Part shown: piece after piece, positions 44,513 through 53,366 of the stretch
How the letters are laid out: every line of letters begins with the position of its first letter
Numbering within the stretch: position 1 is the first letter of the stretch
NCBI RefSeq assembly: GCF_900102855.1
Contig: NZ_FMWD01000006.1
Coordinates: 223,416 to 287,415 of the forward strand
Length of the DNA: 64,000 nucleotides
Source of the DNA: Thiohalomonas denitrificans
GTDB taxonomy: Bacteria; Pseudomonadota; Gammaproteobacteria; Thiohalomonadales; Thiohalomonadaceae
Direction: 5' to 3'
Translations under genes and position numbers: made by a program
The notes under the pieces: generated by a model
Databases searched by the model: none
Seen by the model: the letters and a program-made list of their open reading frames with translations, nothing else
Told to the model about the DNA's origin: nothing

Positions 44513-45367
44513 CTACTGCAGGTGTCGGCGCATGAAGCGCGTCGCCCGCCAGATGGCATCCTTGGCCGCCAGGTCATCGGCGAAGGTACGCACCGAATCC
44601 GGACGGAAATCGAAGCCGCGGCCCACACCCGGATAGACCACCAGCCGCGCCGGCCGCCCCTTCTCCTGCAGAGACTGCACCGCCATCTCGATCCCCCGGC
44701 GGCGCTGATACTGCTCCTCCTCCCCGATGAAGATGAGCGTCGGGATGGTCAACTCGTCTGCTTCAGGCGCATATCGGTAGACCTGCATCGGCTCCGGCGC
44801 GTTGGGGTCCTGCATATGAGGATAGTAGCTGACGTAGCAGGCCACATCGCGCTCCTGGCGCTGCTGCGTGACGGCCACCTTGAGGGTGTAGTAACCGCCG
44901 CGGGTGTGCGAGTAGAGGCAGGCGCGGCTCGAGCTGATATCGGTACGCTCCAACAGGGCATCCAGGGCGACCCCCACATCCTGCTCAAGAGCATAGTCAT
45001 GCTCAATAGGGAACTTCTCTACGAAGCGGGCGCTGTAGATATCCGGCGCCAGTACCACGAAGCCACGTGCCGCGAGGCGCTTTACGTGCAGCTGGATCAG
45101 CTCGTCGAGTCCGCGCCGTCCGTGCTGGAACAGCACCGCCGGGTAGCGCTTGCCGTCATCCGGACGGGCGACCAACGCGGGGATATCGACGTCCTCGCCA
45201 CTCACCTCCACCCATTCGGTACGCACGGCGAGGGTTTGCGGCGCAGGCAGGACCCCCTCGAACCACCAGTCGTTGTCCCACCAGCCGGCCTCCTCGGGGG
45301 GCTGGGCCTGTACGGGTACAGTGGCAAGAAAAAGGGCCAGAGGGGCGAGTAGTCGAAACAGATGCAT
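44513..45367 (-). CDS. exported dienelactone hydrolase-like protein lacking the catalytic triad
   Basis: The 284-residue protein has a Sec signal peptide (cleavage after VQA) and an alpha/beta-hydrolase domain of the dienelactone hydrolase family (YPAVLFQHGRRGLDE, IPTLIFIGEEEQYQRR, YPGVGRGFDF). At the nucleophile elbow, the family G-x-C/S-x-G is replaced by S-H-T-R-G. The usual aspartate position reads Glu, and the usual catalytic histidine (GHGF) reads Arg (GRGF). The protein is probably not a normal hydrolase. No frameshift is seen. Confidence 0.85.
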   Translation of the reverse strand: MHLFRLLAPLALFLATVPVQAQPPEEAGWWDNDWWFEGVLPAPQTLAVRTEWVEVSGEDVDIPALVARPDDGKRYPAVLFQHGRRGLDELIQLHVKRLAARGFVVLAPDIYSARFVEKFPIEHDYALEQDVGVALDALLERTDISSSRACLYSHTRGGYYTLKVAVTQQRQERDVACYVSYYPHMQDPNAPEPMQVYRYAPEADELTIPTLIFIGEEEQYQRRRGIEMAVQSLQEKGRPARLVVYPGVGRGFDFRPDSVRTFADDLAAKDAIWRATRFMRRHLQ

Positions 45368-45394
45368 AGGGGGTGCCTTTCGCTTGGGGTCAAA

Positions 45395-45490
45395 GCCGAC
45401 GGTCGGTCCGGTGTCCGCTCTTGGCGGCCTAGCGGGTTTTACAACAACATAGCCAAAACGGACACCGGACGGAACCGGGGCGCCGTCGGC
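45395..45490. repeat. 96-bp imperfect inverted repeat
   Basis: Outer arms GCCGACGG/CCGTCGGC, middle arms GTCCGGTGTCCG (45406-45417) / CGGACACCGGAC (45459-45470) and inner TTGGC/GCCAA can fold into one long hairpin. It lies upstream of the hydrolase gene, next to the RAYT remnant. It could be a small non-autonomous element or an RNA structure. Confidence 0.65.
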
Positions 45491-45503
45491 TTGCAGATTA
45501 CTG

Positions 45504-45642
45504 TGGTCCGACCCTGGGTCACTGAGTCCTCAGCCACTTACACAGTCAATTTCGACGGCAAAAACAGCCTTCTAAGTACAAAAAAGTAGAGTATTTCGTG
45601 GATTAATGACTTCGAATCAATTCGTTACTGTGGTCCGACCCG
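45504..45642 (+). mobile_element. decayed RAYT 3' end (copy B)
   Basis: A terminal repeat TGGTCCGACCCT (45504-45515) is followed by a fragment matching the RAYT C-terminus and tail (TCAGCCACTTACACAGTC, AGTACAAAA, GGATTAATGA) and a second terminal repeat at 45631-45642. It looks like two element ends nested together. A duplicated GGGTCCTGACC follows. Confidence 0.8.
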
Positions 45643-45657
45643 GGTCCTGACCGGGTC

Positions 45658-45783
45658 CTGACCGCTTTCGTCATTGAGGCCGGCGATAACCCTCTGTCCG
45701 TGGGCGACGAGGTCCGCTTCGGCGTCAACTACAGCGCCTTGGTGCGAGCGATGACCTCACGGTTTGTCATCAAGACGGAGAAG
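45658..45783 (+). pseudogene. C-terminal fragment of an amino-acid racemase-like gene
   Basis: In one frame the sequence reads LTAFVIEAGDNPLSVGDEVRFGVNYSALVRAMTS, which resembles the C-terminal barrel of alanine/ornithine racemase-like enzymes (GDEV-x-F, NY-x-AL, AMTS). The rest of the gene is missing, and the junction is the RAYT remnant on the left. The match is from memory of the family, so confidence is modest. Confidence 0.5.
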
Positions 45784-46005
45784 GGCGGAAAACGTACAGA
45801 CAGTCCGGTTGCCCCTCGCGCAATTCGACCGTCATCGGCTAATTCGCCCAATGAAATCGCAGTGCCCGAAGTAGCAACCCGAACCAGCTCCGACTTGCCA
45901 AATCCTGGCCGGCCTACACTTGAGGTTTGGATACTGGCCTTTTGACGCACCCGAGCTCCGCCTCAGGCGACAGAAAAAGCAGACGGGAGCGAACCCGGAG
46001 TCGAT

Positions 46006-47082
46006 ATGGATTCTTCCGCGAGACAGCACCTTCTCGCCACTGCGCTCTGGACACTCATCGCCTTTGCCGTTGGTCACCTTCTGGTAACGGCGCAGGCGCT
46101 TATTATCCCTCTGGTCATCGCCATTTTTGTCTGGTATCTGCTGAATGCACTGATAGCTTCATTTGGCGCTATCAGCGTGGCCGGGGTCCGGGCACCTCGC
46201 TGGCTGCAGTTCCTGTTTGCGGGACTGGCTCTCCTCATCGCCACCAACGTCGTGGTCGGCATCATCACCGCCAGCGTCGGTGAATTGATCAATGCTGCAC
46301 CGGTCTACCAGGAAAACTTGCGAAACCTTATCGAAGAGGTGCAGCAGCGGTTCGGGTGGGCCGGTCAGCCGGGGGCTTCGCAGCTGTTCGGCGAACTGGA
46401 CCTGGCCGCGCTGATCCGCAGAATCGCTGCCGGGTTCGGAAGTCTGATCGGCAATATCGGGCTCATCGCGGTCTATCTTTTTTTTCTCTTTCTCGAGCAG
46501 CGCTATTTCGGAGCGAAGTTGGCCGCGGTGCTGCGCACAGAGGAGCGCCAGCGTCGCGTCCGCCGCCTTCTCCTTGATCTCGACCGAGACGTGCGCAGCT
46601 ACATAGGCATAAAGACCTCGGTAAGCGCTCTGACCAGTCTCGCTTCGTGGACACTCATGCAATGGGTGGGCCTGGACTTCGCCGACTTCTGGGCACTACT
46701 GATCTTTGTGCTCAACTTCATCCCCAATATCGGGTCCATTGTCGCCACCGCTCTGCCCACCCTCCTGGCACTGCTTCAGTTTACCTCCGTGGCACCCTTT
46801 CTAATCCTGCTATTCGGCATCGGCAGTATCCAGATGCTGGTTGGTAATGTGCTTGAGCCGCAGATCATGGGCCGATCACTGAATATGAGCCCCTTGGTAA
46901 TCATCCTCTCACTGGTTATGTGGGGCTTCATGTGGGGAATCGCCGGAATGTTCCTGGCCCTGCCGATCACCATGGTCACCATGATGATCTTCTACAATTT
47001 CGAGACCACCCGGTGGATCGCCTTGCTGATGTCACGAGATGGACAACTGCGAAAAACTGACAATGGCAGACAGCAATCATAG
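46006..47082 (+). CDS. AI-2E family transporter (PerM/TqsA-like)
   Basis: The 358-residue protein has about eight hydrophobic segments and family motifs: an ALIIPLVIAIFVWYLLNAL segment, IGNIGLIAVYLFFLFLEQRYF, DRDVRSYIGIKTSVSALTS, LNFIPNIGSIVATALPTLLAL and EPQIMGRSLNMSPLVIILSLVMWGFMWGIAGMFLALPI. Members export AI-2 or act as Na+/H+ or small-molecule carriers. The substrate here is unknown. GGAG lies upstream of the ATG. Confidence 0.93.
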   Translation: MDSSARQHLLATALWTLIAFAVGHLLVTAQALIIPLVIAIFVWYLLNALIASFGAISVAGVRAPRWLQFLFAGLALLIATNVVVGIITASVGELINAAPVYQENLRNLIEEVQQRFGWAGQPGASQLFGELDLAALIRRIAAGFGSLIGNIGLIAVYLFFLFLEQRYFGAKLAAVLRTEERQRRVRRLLLDLDRDVRSYIGIKTSVSALTSLASWTLMQWVGLDFADFWALLIFVLNFIPNIGSIVATALPTLLALLQFTSVAPFLILLFGIGSIQMLVGNVLEPQIMGRSLNMSPLVIILSLVMWGFMWGIAGMFLALPITMVTMMIFYNFETTRWIALLMSRDGQLRKTDNGRQQS

Positions 47083-47292
47083 GAGCAGCGTCGGGTACGA
47101 TGCACCCATACTGCTGAAAGGACGCAATTCGTTAGGGATGATTCTCTTCGGATCGCCTGCGGCACGGCCTGTTCCTCACTCGGTCCTTCTCCCTGGACCT
47201 GCGCAGGGACTTTTCTAGCCAGGTCATTCAAACGCGAAGTCGCTGAACGATACTGGTGGTAACTTCCAGATTCAGAGGTCGAGGCACTGTAT

Positions 47293-48234
47293 ATGGATTT
47301 TTCAGCCCTCTCCGAGCCTTTCGTCATCGCACTCAGCCTTGCGGCGGCGATCGTCGGGCTCATCGTCGGTTTCCTGATCGGCAAGTCCGGAGAACGTAAA
47401 CGCAAGCGGGTCGCTTTGACCCAGGCAGAGGAAAAGGCGCAGGCCGATCTTCACCGCGTTCTGGGGGAGCACGAGCAGCGTATCGAAACGCTCGCGAAGG
47501 AGCATCAGAACGGGTTGAGTACACTGAAGCAGGAACACGCCGATCAGCTCGGCGCCCTGAAGCGCGAACACACCAGCGAGCTGGAGCGCGTCTCCAGCGA
47601 ACACGCCGGCCTGATCGAGAAGCTCAATGCGACGAATATGGCCAACCTCAATCAGGTGACGGCGGAGCTTAACCAGGAACACCAGAATGTGGTTCAGGCG
47701 CTGCGGGAGAAGCATGAGCAGGCGATGGCCGCTGTGCGGCGGGATGGAGAACAGAACCTGGAACGCCTCGAACGGGAGCGGGACCGCCAGGCTGCCGAAC
47801 TGCAGCAGCACCACGAGGCGGAAGTGGCGCGGCTGAAGGTCCGCATCGACGAGCTGAGTACTGAGCAAAAGGAATTGAGCACCACCCTTGCTGATCGCGA
47901 ACAGACGGTGGCCAAGCTGAACGCCGACATCGCAGAAGCACAGCTCAAGAACTCGTTTGCGGTCTCCCGTTCCGGGGAGCGGCTGATTCGCGTGGTTCGT
48001 AGCGTGCAGGAGCTGGCCAATGAGTTGGAAGAGACCTCCCGCACGGTAACCAACGGCGAGTATTCTTTCTTCACGGCCATAAAGGATCAGCGCGACCGGG
48101 AAACAGTACTAAACCTCACCGGTGGGGTCGCTGGACATACCCACGACCAGAAAGGGACCGATGAGCCGGCGGCCGAGGCGCAAGAGCAGCCCGAGGAACC
48201 CGAGAGCGGGCACGAAGACGGGCCTGATCGGTAA
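47293..48234 (+). CDS. membrane-anchored coiled-coil protein, unknown
   Basis: The 313-residue protein has one N-terminal transmembrane segment (about 10-30), a basic stop-transfer (GERKRKR), then about 180 residues of continuous heptad coiled coil rich in Glu, Gln and His. A less regular region follows, and the tail is acidic. It resembles RmuC or YhcB/DUF1043-type membrane coiled coils in layout but lacks their catalytic domain. Function is unknown; it could scaffold envelope or division proteins. Confidence 0.78.
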   Translation: MDFSALSEPFVIALSLAAAIVGLIVGFLIGKSGERKRKRVALTQAEEKAQADLHRVLGEHEQRIETLAKEHQNGLSTLKQEHADQLGALKREHTSELERVSSEHAGLIEKLNATNMANLNQVTAELNQEHQNVVQALREKHEQAMAAVRRDGEQNLERLERERDRQAAELQQHHEAEVARLKVRIDELSTEQKELSTTLADREQTVAKLNADIAEAQLKNSFAVSRSGERLIRVVRSVQELANELEETSRTVTNGEYSFFTAIKDQRDRETVLNLTGGVAGHTHDQKGTDEPAAEAQEQPEEPESGHEDGPDR

Positions 48235-48384
48235 AGCCGCAGCACGAACCGGGCGCCGCCCCCCTTAACCGAGGTCAAGGACGCACCGCCATTCACCTTC
48301 TACCCTGCGTTTGGCAGGCTCCTGGAAGAGGGTTTTCGTCCCTTCTCCCCGAGGGAGCGGGTTAGGAAGGCAAGAGGACAGGTC

Positions 48385-49572
48385 GTGGCCGTACTGAATA
48401 TTGATCGACCCGAAAAGGTCGGACGCTTTGCGCTGCTCTATCTCGGGTTTCGACCCTTTTTCCTGGGTGCGGGACTCTGGGCCGTCATCAGTGTGCTCCT
48501 GTGGCTGGGCATCTACACCCTGGGCTGGCGTCTGCCGCTGGCGGGGCTCTCGCCAACCCTGTGGCACGCCCACGAGATGGTGTTCGGCTACGCCGTCGCG
48601 GTGATAGCCGGATTTCTGCTCACGTCCGTGAAGAACTGGACCAACCAGCAGACCTGGAACGGCGCCCGGCTGGCCGCACTGGTGGTGCTCTGGGCCGCCG
48701 CGCGCGTCCTGTTCGCCCTCGGCGGAGCCGACATGCTGACCACCGCCACGCTCATCAACGCCCTTTTCCTCCTCGGGGTCTTCGTCGCCATCGGCCTGCC
48801 GGTGGCCCGCGCCCGACAGTGGAACCAGCTGCCGGTCATCATCATCCCCGCGCTACTGTTCATCGCCCAGCTGCTGGTGATCCTCGCCCCTGCCCCGCGT
48901 ACCGGCATCTACGCCGGACTGTTTCTGGTCGTGCTGCTCATCTTCATCATGGGCCGGCGGGTGATCCCCTTTTTCATCGAGCGCGGCGTCGACGAAGAGG
49001 CCAGCATCGGGAATCCGCCCGCGCTGGATATCGCCTGCATCGCCACCTACCTGGTCTACGCCGTCGCCGAGTTCACCGCACCGGTATCGCCCTGGACCGC
49101 GCTTTTCGCCTGGTTCGCCGCAATGGCCCATGGCGTGCGCCTCTACCTCTGGTACACGCCCGGAGTGTGGCACAAACCGCTCGTGTGGGTGCTGTGGCTC
49201 GGCTACGCATTTCTGGTACTGGGCCTGGTGATGCGGGCGATGGCCGCCTTCTGGTTCACTAACCCCTTCCTGGGCCTGCACGCTCTCACCTACGGCGGCA
49301 TCGGCCTCATCACCCTCGGCATGATGGCGCGGGTCTCGCTCGGCCACACCGGGCGCAACGTGTCCGAACCGCCGAAGGCGGTCGGCTGGATGTTCGCGCT
49401 GCTGGGTGTCGGCACCGTGGTGCGCGTGCTTCTGCCCCTGGTGCTCCCGGCGAGCTACTACGGCAGCCTGATCGTCGCCTCCCAGTTGCTCTGGATCGCC
49501 GCCTTCGGGCTGTTCGTGGCCATCTACGGCCCCATGCTGGTGCTGCGCCGGGTCGACGGGCGATACGGGTAG
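48385..49572 (+). CDS. nnrS: NnrS family protein
   Basis: The 395-residue protein has about twelve transmembrane segments and the NnrS core LWHAHEMVFGYAVAVIAGFLLTSVKNWT, then GRRVIPFFIERG and ARVSLGHTGR. NnrS proteins protect against nitric oxide stress and bind heme/copper in studied members. The start is GTG after AGAGGACAGG. It is the canonical NnrS of the window; a divergent relative is at 7517-8602 and nnrU is at 42948. Confidence 0.93.
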   Translation: MAVLNIDRPEKVGRFALLYLGFRPFFLGAGLWAVISVLLWLGIYTLGWRLPLAGLSPTLWHAHEMVFGYAVAVIAGFLLTSVKNWTNQQTWNGARLAALVVLWAAARVLFALGGADMLTTATLINALFLLGVFVAIGLPVARARQWNQLPVIIIPALLFIAQLLVILAPAPRTGIYAGLFLVVLLIFIMGRRVIPFFIERGVDEEASIGNPPALDIACIATYLVYAVAEFTAPVSPWTALFAWFAAMAHGVRLYLWYTPGVWHKPLVWVLWLGYAFLVLGLVMRAMAAFWFTNPFLGLHALTYGGIGLITLGMMARVSLGHTGRNVSEPPKAVGWMFALLGVGTVVRVLLPLVLPASYYGSLIVASQLLWIAAFGLFVAIYGPMLVLRRVDGRYG

Positions 49573-49779
49573 CCGGGAAGGAGGAGCAGCATGCCTCCAG
49601 GTAGGACCACCGATACCATTCCATCACCGGCAATACGTTGGACGTAAGCCTATTACCGGCTGGCACCACCCAATCTACCGTGCTCAGCGTTTGGATAAGT
49701 AGCACCCAAAAAGAGCCACCCCTTGCGCAATCCCAATGGCGCGCTTGAATAATGATTGATACCCAGTGGGAGAAGGACC

Positions 49780-50574
49780 ATGGACGAGCCCACCTTCGGC
49801 AAACGCGAGACTGTGGCAGACGGGGTTGAGATACTGCCGTCGTACCTACCGGTTCCCGGGTTCGGCGTGCTTCCCGTCAATGCATTTTTGCTCCGAGCCG
49901 CTCAGCCGATGCTGGTCGATACCGGTCTCGCCATGCTGCGGGAAGGCTTTCTCTCCGCATTAAGCTCCGCCCTCGATCCGCAAACGCTACGCTGGATCTG
50001 GGTGACCCACGCCGACGCCGACCACGTAGGCAATCTGGCAGCGGTACTGGAAGAAGCGCCCGAGGCACGGGTGGTCACGAACTATGTCGGCATGGCCAAA
50101 ATGACCATGCTCGGGTTGCCGGTCGTCGAAAGGGTTTATCTGCTGAATCCGGGACAGTCCCTGAACGTCGGTGACCGCACCATCCAGGCAGTCAGACCGC
50201 CCACCTACGACGCCCCGGAGACGACCGCCCTGTTCGATCCGGTTTCCGGGGCACTATTCAGCGCCGACTGTTTCGGCGCCCTCCTCAGTTCACCCTACGA
50301 GGACAGCCGGCAGATCCCGGGCAACGAACTGGGCGAAGGGCTCACAACCTGGGCCACCGTAGATGCCCCCTGGCTCCGCGTAGTGGATGCCCGTCTCCAT
50401 AGGCAGGCGGTCACAAGCTTTCTGGAGCGCAAGCCCAAAATAATATTAAGCAGTCACTTGCCGCCCGCGCCGGGGATGAACGACCGGTTGGGTGAGATCC
50501 TCAACCGGGCCATCGACGCGCCCACCTTCGTTGGACCGGATCAGGCGGCAATGGAGCAGAGGCTCGCACAGTAG
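49780..50574 (+). CDS. MBL-fold metallo-hydrolase of ODP/flavodiiron type
   Basis: The 264-residue protein has a metallo-beta-lactamase fold. The metal motif is H-x-D-x-D-H (THADADHVGN), as in the oxygen-binding di-iron proteins where an acidic residue replaces the second histidine, and not the H-x-H-x-D-H of hydrolases. A second ligand aspartate sits in FSADCFGA, and a late histidine in SSHLPPA. No flavodoxin domain is fused. A di-iron redox role is more likely than hydrolysis (inference). GGGAGAAGG precedes the ATG. Confidence 0.87.
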   Translation: MDEPTFGKRETVADGVEILPSYLPVPGFGVLPVNAFLLRAAQPMLVDTGLAMLREGFLSALSSALDPQTLRWIWVTHADADHVGNLAAVLEEAPEARVVTNYVGMAKMTMLGLPVVERVYLLNPGQSLNVGDRTIQAVRPPTYDAPETTALFDPVSGALFSADCFGALLSSPYEDSRQIPGNELGEGLTTWATVDAPWLRVVDARLHRQAVTSFLERKPKIILSSHLPPAPGMNDRLGEILNRAIDAPTFVGPDQAAMEQRLAQ

Positions 50575-50661
50575 GAAAAAAGGCAACATATTCCACCCGT
50601 ACCCCCTATCCTTGAGGTCGACCGAAGGGCGCTGGAGATCATGGGGATGGTTACCGGAGGC

Positions 50662-51324
50662 TCAGCGTTCGAACACCACCGCGTCGGGATTGGCCCCCAT
50701 TGAGCCAAGGGCGTCTTTAATGCCGCTGACGAACTTGGGCGGACCGCACAGATAGAACCGTTGGTCCACATCAGTGATATGCCGTTCGAGAAACGCCTTG
50801 TCGATCCGTCCCGATTGACAGCCGGAACCCGCCTCCCGAGAGCAGAGGTAAGTACAGCGCTCGCCCAGGTAGTAGCGAAACTCCTTGGCGGCGATCACAT
50901 CGTCCGGCGTCTTGTTGGAAAAGAGCAGTGAATTCCCCGCCAACTGACCATCCCGGGCCAGGGTCCGCAGAATTGCCATAAACGGCGTAATCCCTGCCCC
51001 GCCGGCAATAAAAGTACCTGGGCCTTGGTAGGTGATCGTCCCGAAGGGTTCGGATATCAGCAGGCAGTCCCCGGCTCCCAGTGTATGGAGCTTTTCGGTG
51101 ACGCCGCGATGTTCCGGGTAACCCTTGATAGTAAACTCCAGCACCCGGTCTTCCGGCAGCGAAGTCGGGCTAAACGGCCGGGTCTCCTCCCGCCAGTCCG
51201 GCGCATCCACGGCAAGTTCGACCCCCTGACCGGGCGACCACTCGAAGCCCTCCGGCTTGCTGACAATAAAGCGCTTCACGTCGTGGGTGACGAACTCGGA
51301 CATCAGGATGGTCGCGTTTTGCAT
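50662..51324 (-). CDS. FAD/NAD(P)H-binding ferredoxin reductase-like protein
   Basis: The 220-residue protein has the FNR two-domain fold: an FAD-binding RPFSPTS block, GTFIAGGAGITPFMAIL for NAD(P)H, and FYLCGPPKFV near the end. It lacks a fused ferredoxin domain. It is convergent with the ODP-type metallo-hydrolase gene, whose electron donor it could be, but no shared operon is seen. GGAGAATAG precedes the ATG. Confidence 0.9.
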   Translation of the reverse strand: MQNATILMSEFVTHDVKRFIVSKPEGFEWSPGQGVELAVDAPDWREETRPFSPTSLPEDRVLEFTIKGYPEHRGVTEKLHTLGAGDCLLISEPFGTITYQGPGTFIAGGAGITPFMAILRTLARDGQLAGNSLLFSNKTPDDVIAAKEFRYYLGERCTYLCSREAGSGCQSGRIDKAFLERHITDVDQRFYLCGPPKFVSGIKDALGSMGANPDAVVFER

Positions 51325-51395
51325 CTATTCTCCGAAACGGTGACTACATACCCTCAGTCTAGGACAGACCTCAGCTAATCGGCATCTCCAGGAAA

Positions 51396-51605
51396 ATGCG
51401 CGACTTCCGCGCGGCGGCGATCGCCTCGGGCGTCGCTTTTCTCGGCATGTTCGGCATGTGGGTCGGGCTCTGGCGACTGCCGCCTGCGTTCGGGTGGGTC
51501 GGGTGGCGGACCGCGTGCTTTTGTATTACGTCCCCGTGGTGCTGACCATCAGCCTCGGTGCACTGATGTTTTGGGTCACCTGGCAAGCCCGTGATGTGGG
51601 CGGCT
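51396..51605 (+). pseudogene. frameshifted small membrane protein remnant
   Basis: An ATG at 51396 opens with MRDFRAAAIASGVAFLGMFG, a first hydrophobic helix, but the frame stops after 49 codons. A second helix (VLLYYVPVVLTISLGALMFWV) is in the next frame and runs into the antisense 3' end of the kinase gene. One frame change near 51490 would join them into a two-helix protein. Confidence 0.4.
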
Positions 51606-53366
51606 TATCGTTGGTAACGAGAAGTAGAATGTCGCCCCCGCACCCGGTTCCCCTTTGGCCCACACGCGCCCCCCATGGCGCTCCACGATACGGCGCACCG
51701 TGGCAAGTCCGATCCCGGTCCCGACGAATTCACGTTCATCGTGGAGCCGCTCAAAAGGATTGAAGAGCTTATGGGAAAATTGTGCGTCGAATCCCACCCC
51801 GTTGTCGGCGACATAGAAGATGGTCTCGCCGGAGTCGGAGTAGGCGCCGAACTCGATACGCGGTTCCGGTTGAGGCGCAGTGAATTTCCAAGCGTTTTCC
51901 AACAGATTCTGCAGCAGGACCTGCAGCCACTCCCTGTCCCCTTGTGCGATCAATCCGGGAGCAATCTGGAACGCGACCCGCCGTCCAGGATCGCTCTCGT
52001 GCAGGGCATCGGCGATGTTCCGGGCCATGGCACTGAGATCCACCTTCTTCGGCACCATCTCGCTTCTGTACACCTTGGAGAGATCAAGCAGACCATCGAT
52101 CAGGTGCGCCATCTGCAGGGTGGAGACCTGAATTCGCCCCAGATAGCGCTTGCCTTCATCGGTAAGACAATCCGCCTGCTCGTCGTTGAGTATCTGGCTG
52201 AAGGCATTGATGGCACGCAATGGGGACCGCAGGTCGTGAGCCACCGAATAGCTGAAGGCCTCGAGTTCCCGATTCATCGCCTTCAGGCCGCGGGTGCGCT
52301 CTTCGACCTGTTGCTCCAGCCGGATGCGCGATGTCAGCAGATACAGAATAACCAGCATGACGGCCAGTATCCCGCCGATCATGATCATCCGCGCCCTGCG
52401 GTGTTCCTCGATTCGCGTTTGCAGAAGTGCATCCAGCGTGGGGATTACATGGTCGTATATCGTGTACAGCTTATCGATCGTTTCACTACCGCGTTCGAAC
52501 ACCATCTCCCCGCTGATGGTGAGCTCCTCAGCATCCAGGATTTCCCGAATGAGACCCGAGAACTGCGCGACGCCCTGCTCCGCTTCCCCGACCAAGTCGC
52601 TCAGATCGGTCTCGAGCCGAGGATGAATATTGAAGATGATCCTCAGGTTGTGCCGCAGGCGGCTATTCCGCTCCTCAACCCTCTCCAGGTCAAACGCAAG
52701 TCGCAGACGTGCATCGGCTATGGTTGATTCGTTCGCTTGCAGGTGGGTGCCGATGGCACGCAGATGCCCGATCCTCTCGGTCAGTGCCGGGAGCTGAATG
52801 GCAACGAGATCCACCATGTAGTAGCCGTCGATATCAGGCTCCTGGATCAACCCGGAATTATCGACAATGTAGCTTTTGAGGGCGATGAGTCCGGCAGCCA
52901 GTTTGCTGTGGGCCTCAAAATTTTCGGAGGCCGTCATTGTGGATTCACCCGTCTTGATCCGGCTCCACTGTCGGATCAAACGCTCCAGACGATCACCGAC
53001 CTGGAGAGTGGCGCCAAAATGCTCATCTATTTGGTAAAGTGCGAAAAATGACTGGTCGACGATGGAACGGATTTCGGCAAGCTTGGTGGGTTTACTCGTG
53101 TCTTCGCTGCCCACCAGAAGTGACATTCCACGGTGTTTCTGCACATGTTTCAGTAAACCCCGGAGCCGATCGATGTAAGCCAAGCCCTGGCGTTCTTTTT
53201 CGATAACGTCAATTGCGGTGTTTCGCTCGGCGATGAACAGGTAGCCCAACGATACGAGCAGGGCGAGAAAAACAAAGAAGACAAAAAGAGTATTCTTCGG
53301 ATAGTGCAGCAGTTGGAGCAGAGCGCTGCTGTCATGTCCCCTTTCCCCAACCGGCTCTCCCATCAT
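51576..53366 (-). CDS. membrane sensor histidine kinase with large helical sensing domain
   Basis: The 596-residue kinase has a first transmembrane segment near residue 30-50 and a long helical periplasmic region of about 270 residues that resembles nitrate/nitrite-sensing (NIT-type) domains. A second membrane segment lies near 320-340. The HisKA histidine is H377 (SVAHDLRSPLRAI), and the HATPase domain keeps DNGVGFD and GTGIGLATV. No HAMP is clear. The start is uncertain: ATG at 53366 or TTG at 53375. No response regulator lies next to it. Confidence 0.88.
   Translation of the reverse strand: MMGEPVGERGHDSSALLQLLHYPKNTLFVFFVFLALLVSLGYLFIAERNTAIDVIEKERQGLAYIDRLRGLLKHVQKHRGMSLLVGSEDTSKPTKLAEIRSIVDQSFFALYQIDEHFGATLQVGDRLERLIRQWSRIKTGESTMTASENFEAHSKLAAGLIALKSYIVDNSGLIQEPDIDGYYMVDLVAIQLPALTERIGHLRAIGTHLQANESTIADARLRLAFDLERVEERNSRLRHNLRIIFNIHPRLETDLSDLVGEAEQGVAQFSGLIREILDAEELTISGEMVFERGSETIDKLYTIYDHVIPTLDALLQTRIEEHRRARMIMIGGILAVMLVILYLLTSRIRLEQQVEERTRGLKAMNRELEAFSYSVAHDLRSPLRAINAFSQILNDEQADCLTDEGKRYLGRIQVSTLQMAHLIDGLLDLSKVYRSEMVPKKVDLSAMARNIADALHESDPGRRVAFQIAPGLIAQGDREWLQVLLQNLLENAWKFTAPQPEPRIEFGAYSDSGETIFYVADNGVGFDAQFSHKLFNPFERLHDEREFVGTGIGLATVRRIVERHGGRVWAKGEPGAGATFYFSLPTISRPHHGLAR

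Noticed and set aside
45395..45490. Integron attC site
   Set aside because: The long hairpin lacks the conserved GTTRRRY and RYYYAAC core sites, and no integron integrase is nearby.
51576..53366. Nitrate-sensor assignment (NarX/NIT) for the kinase
   Set aside because: The helical periplasmic domain has a similar layout, but no diagnostic motif was certain, so only a general sensor kinase is called.
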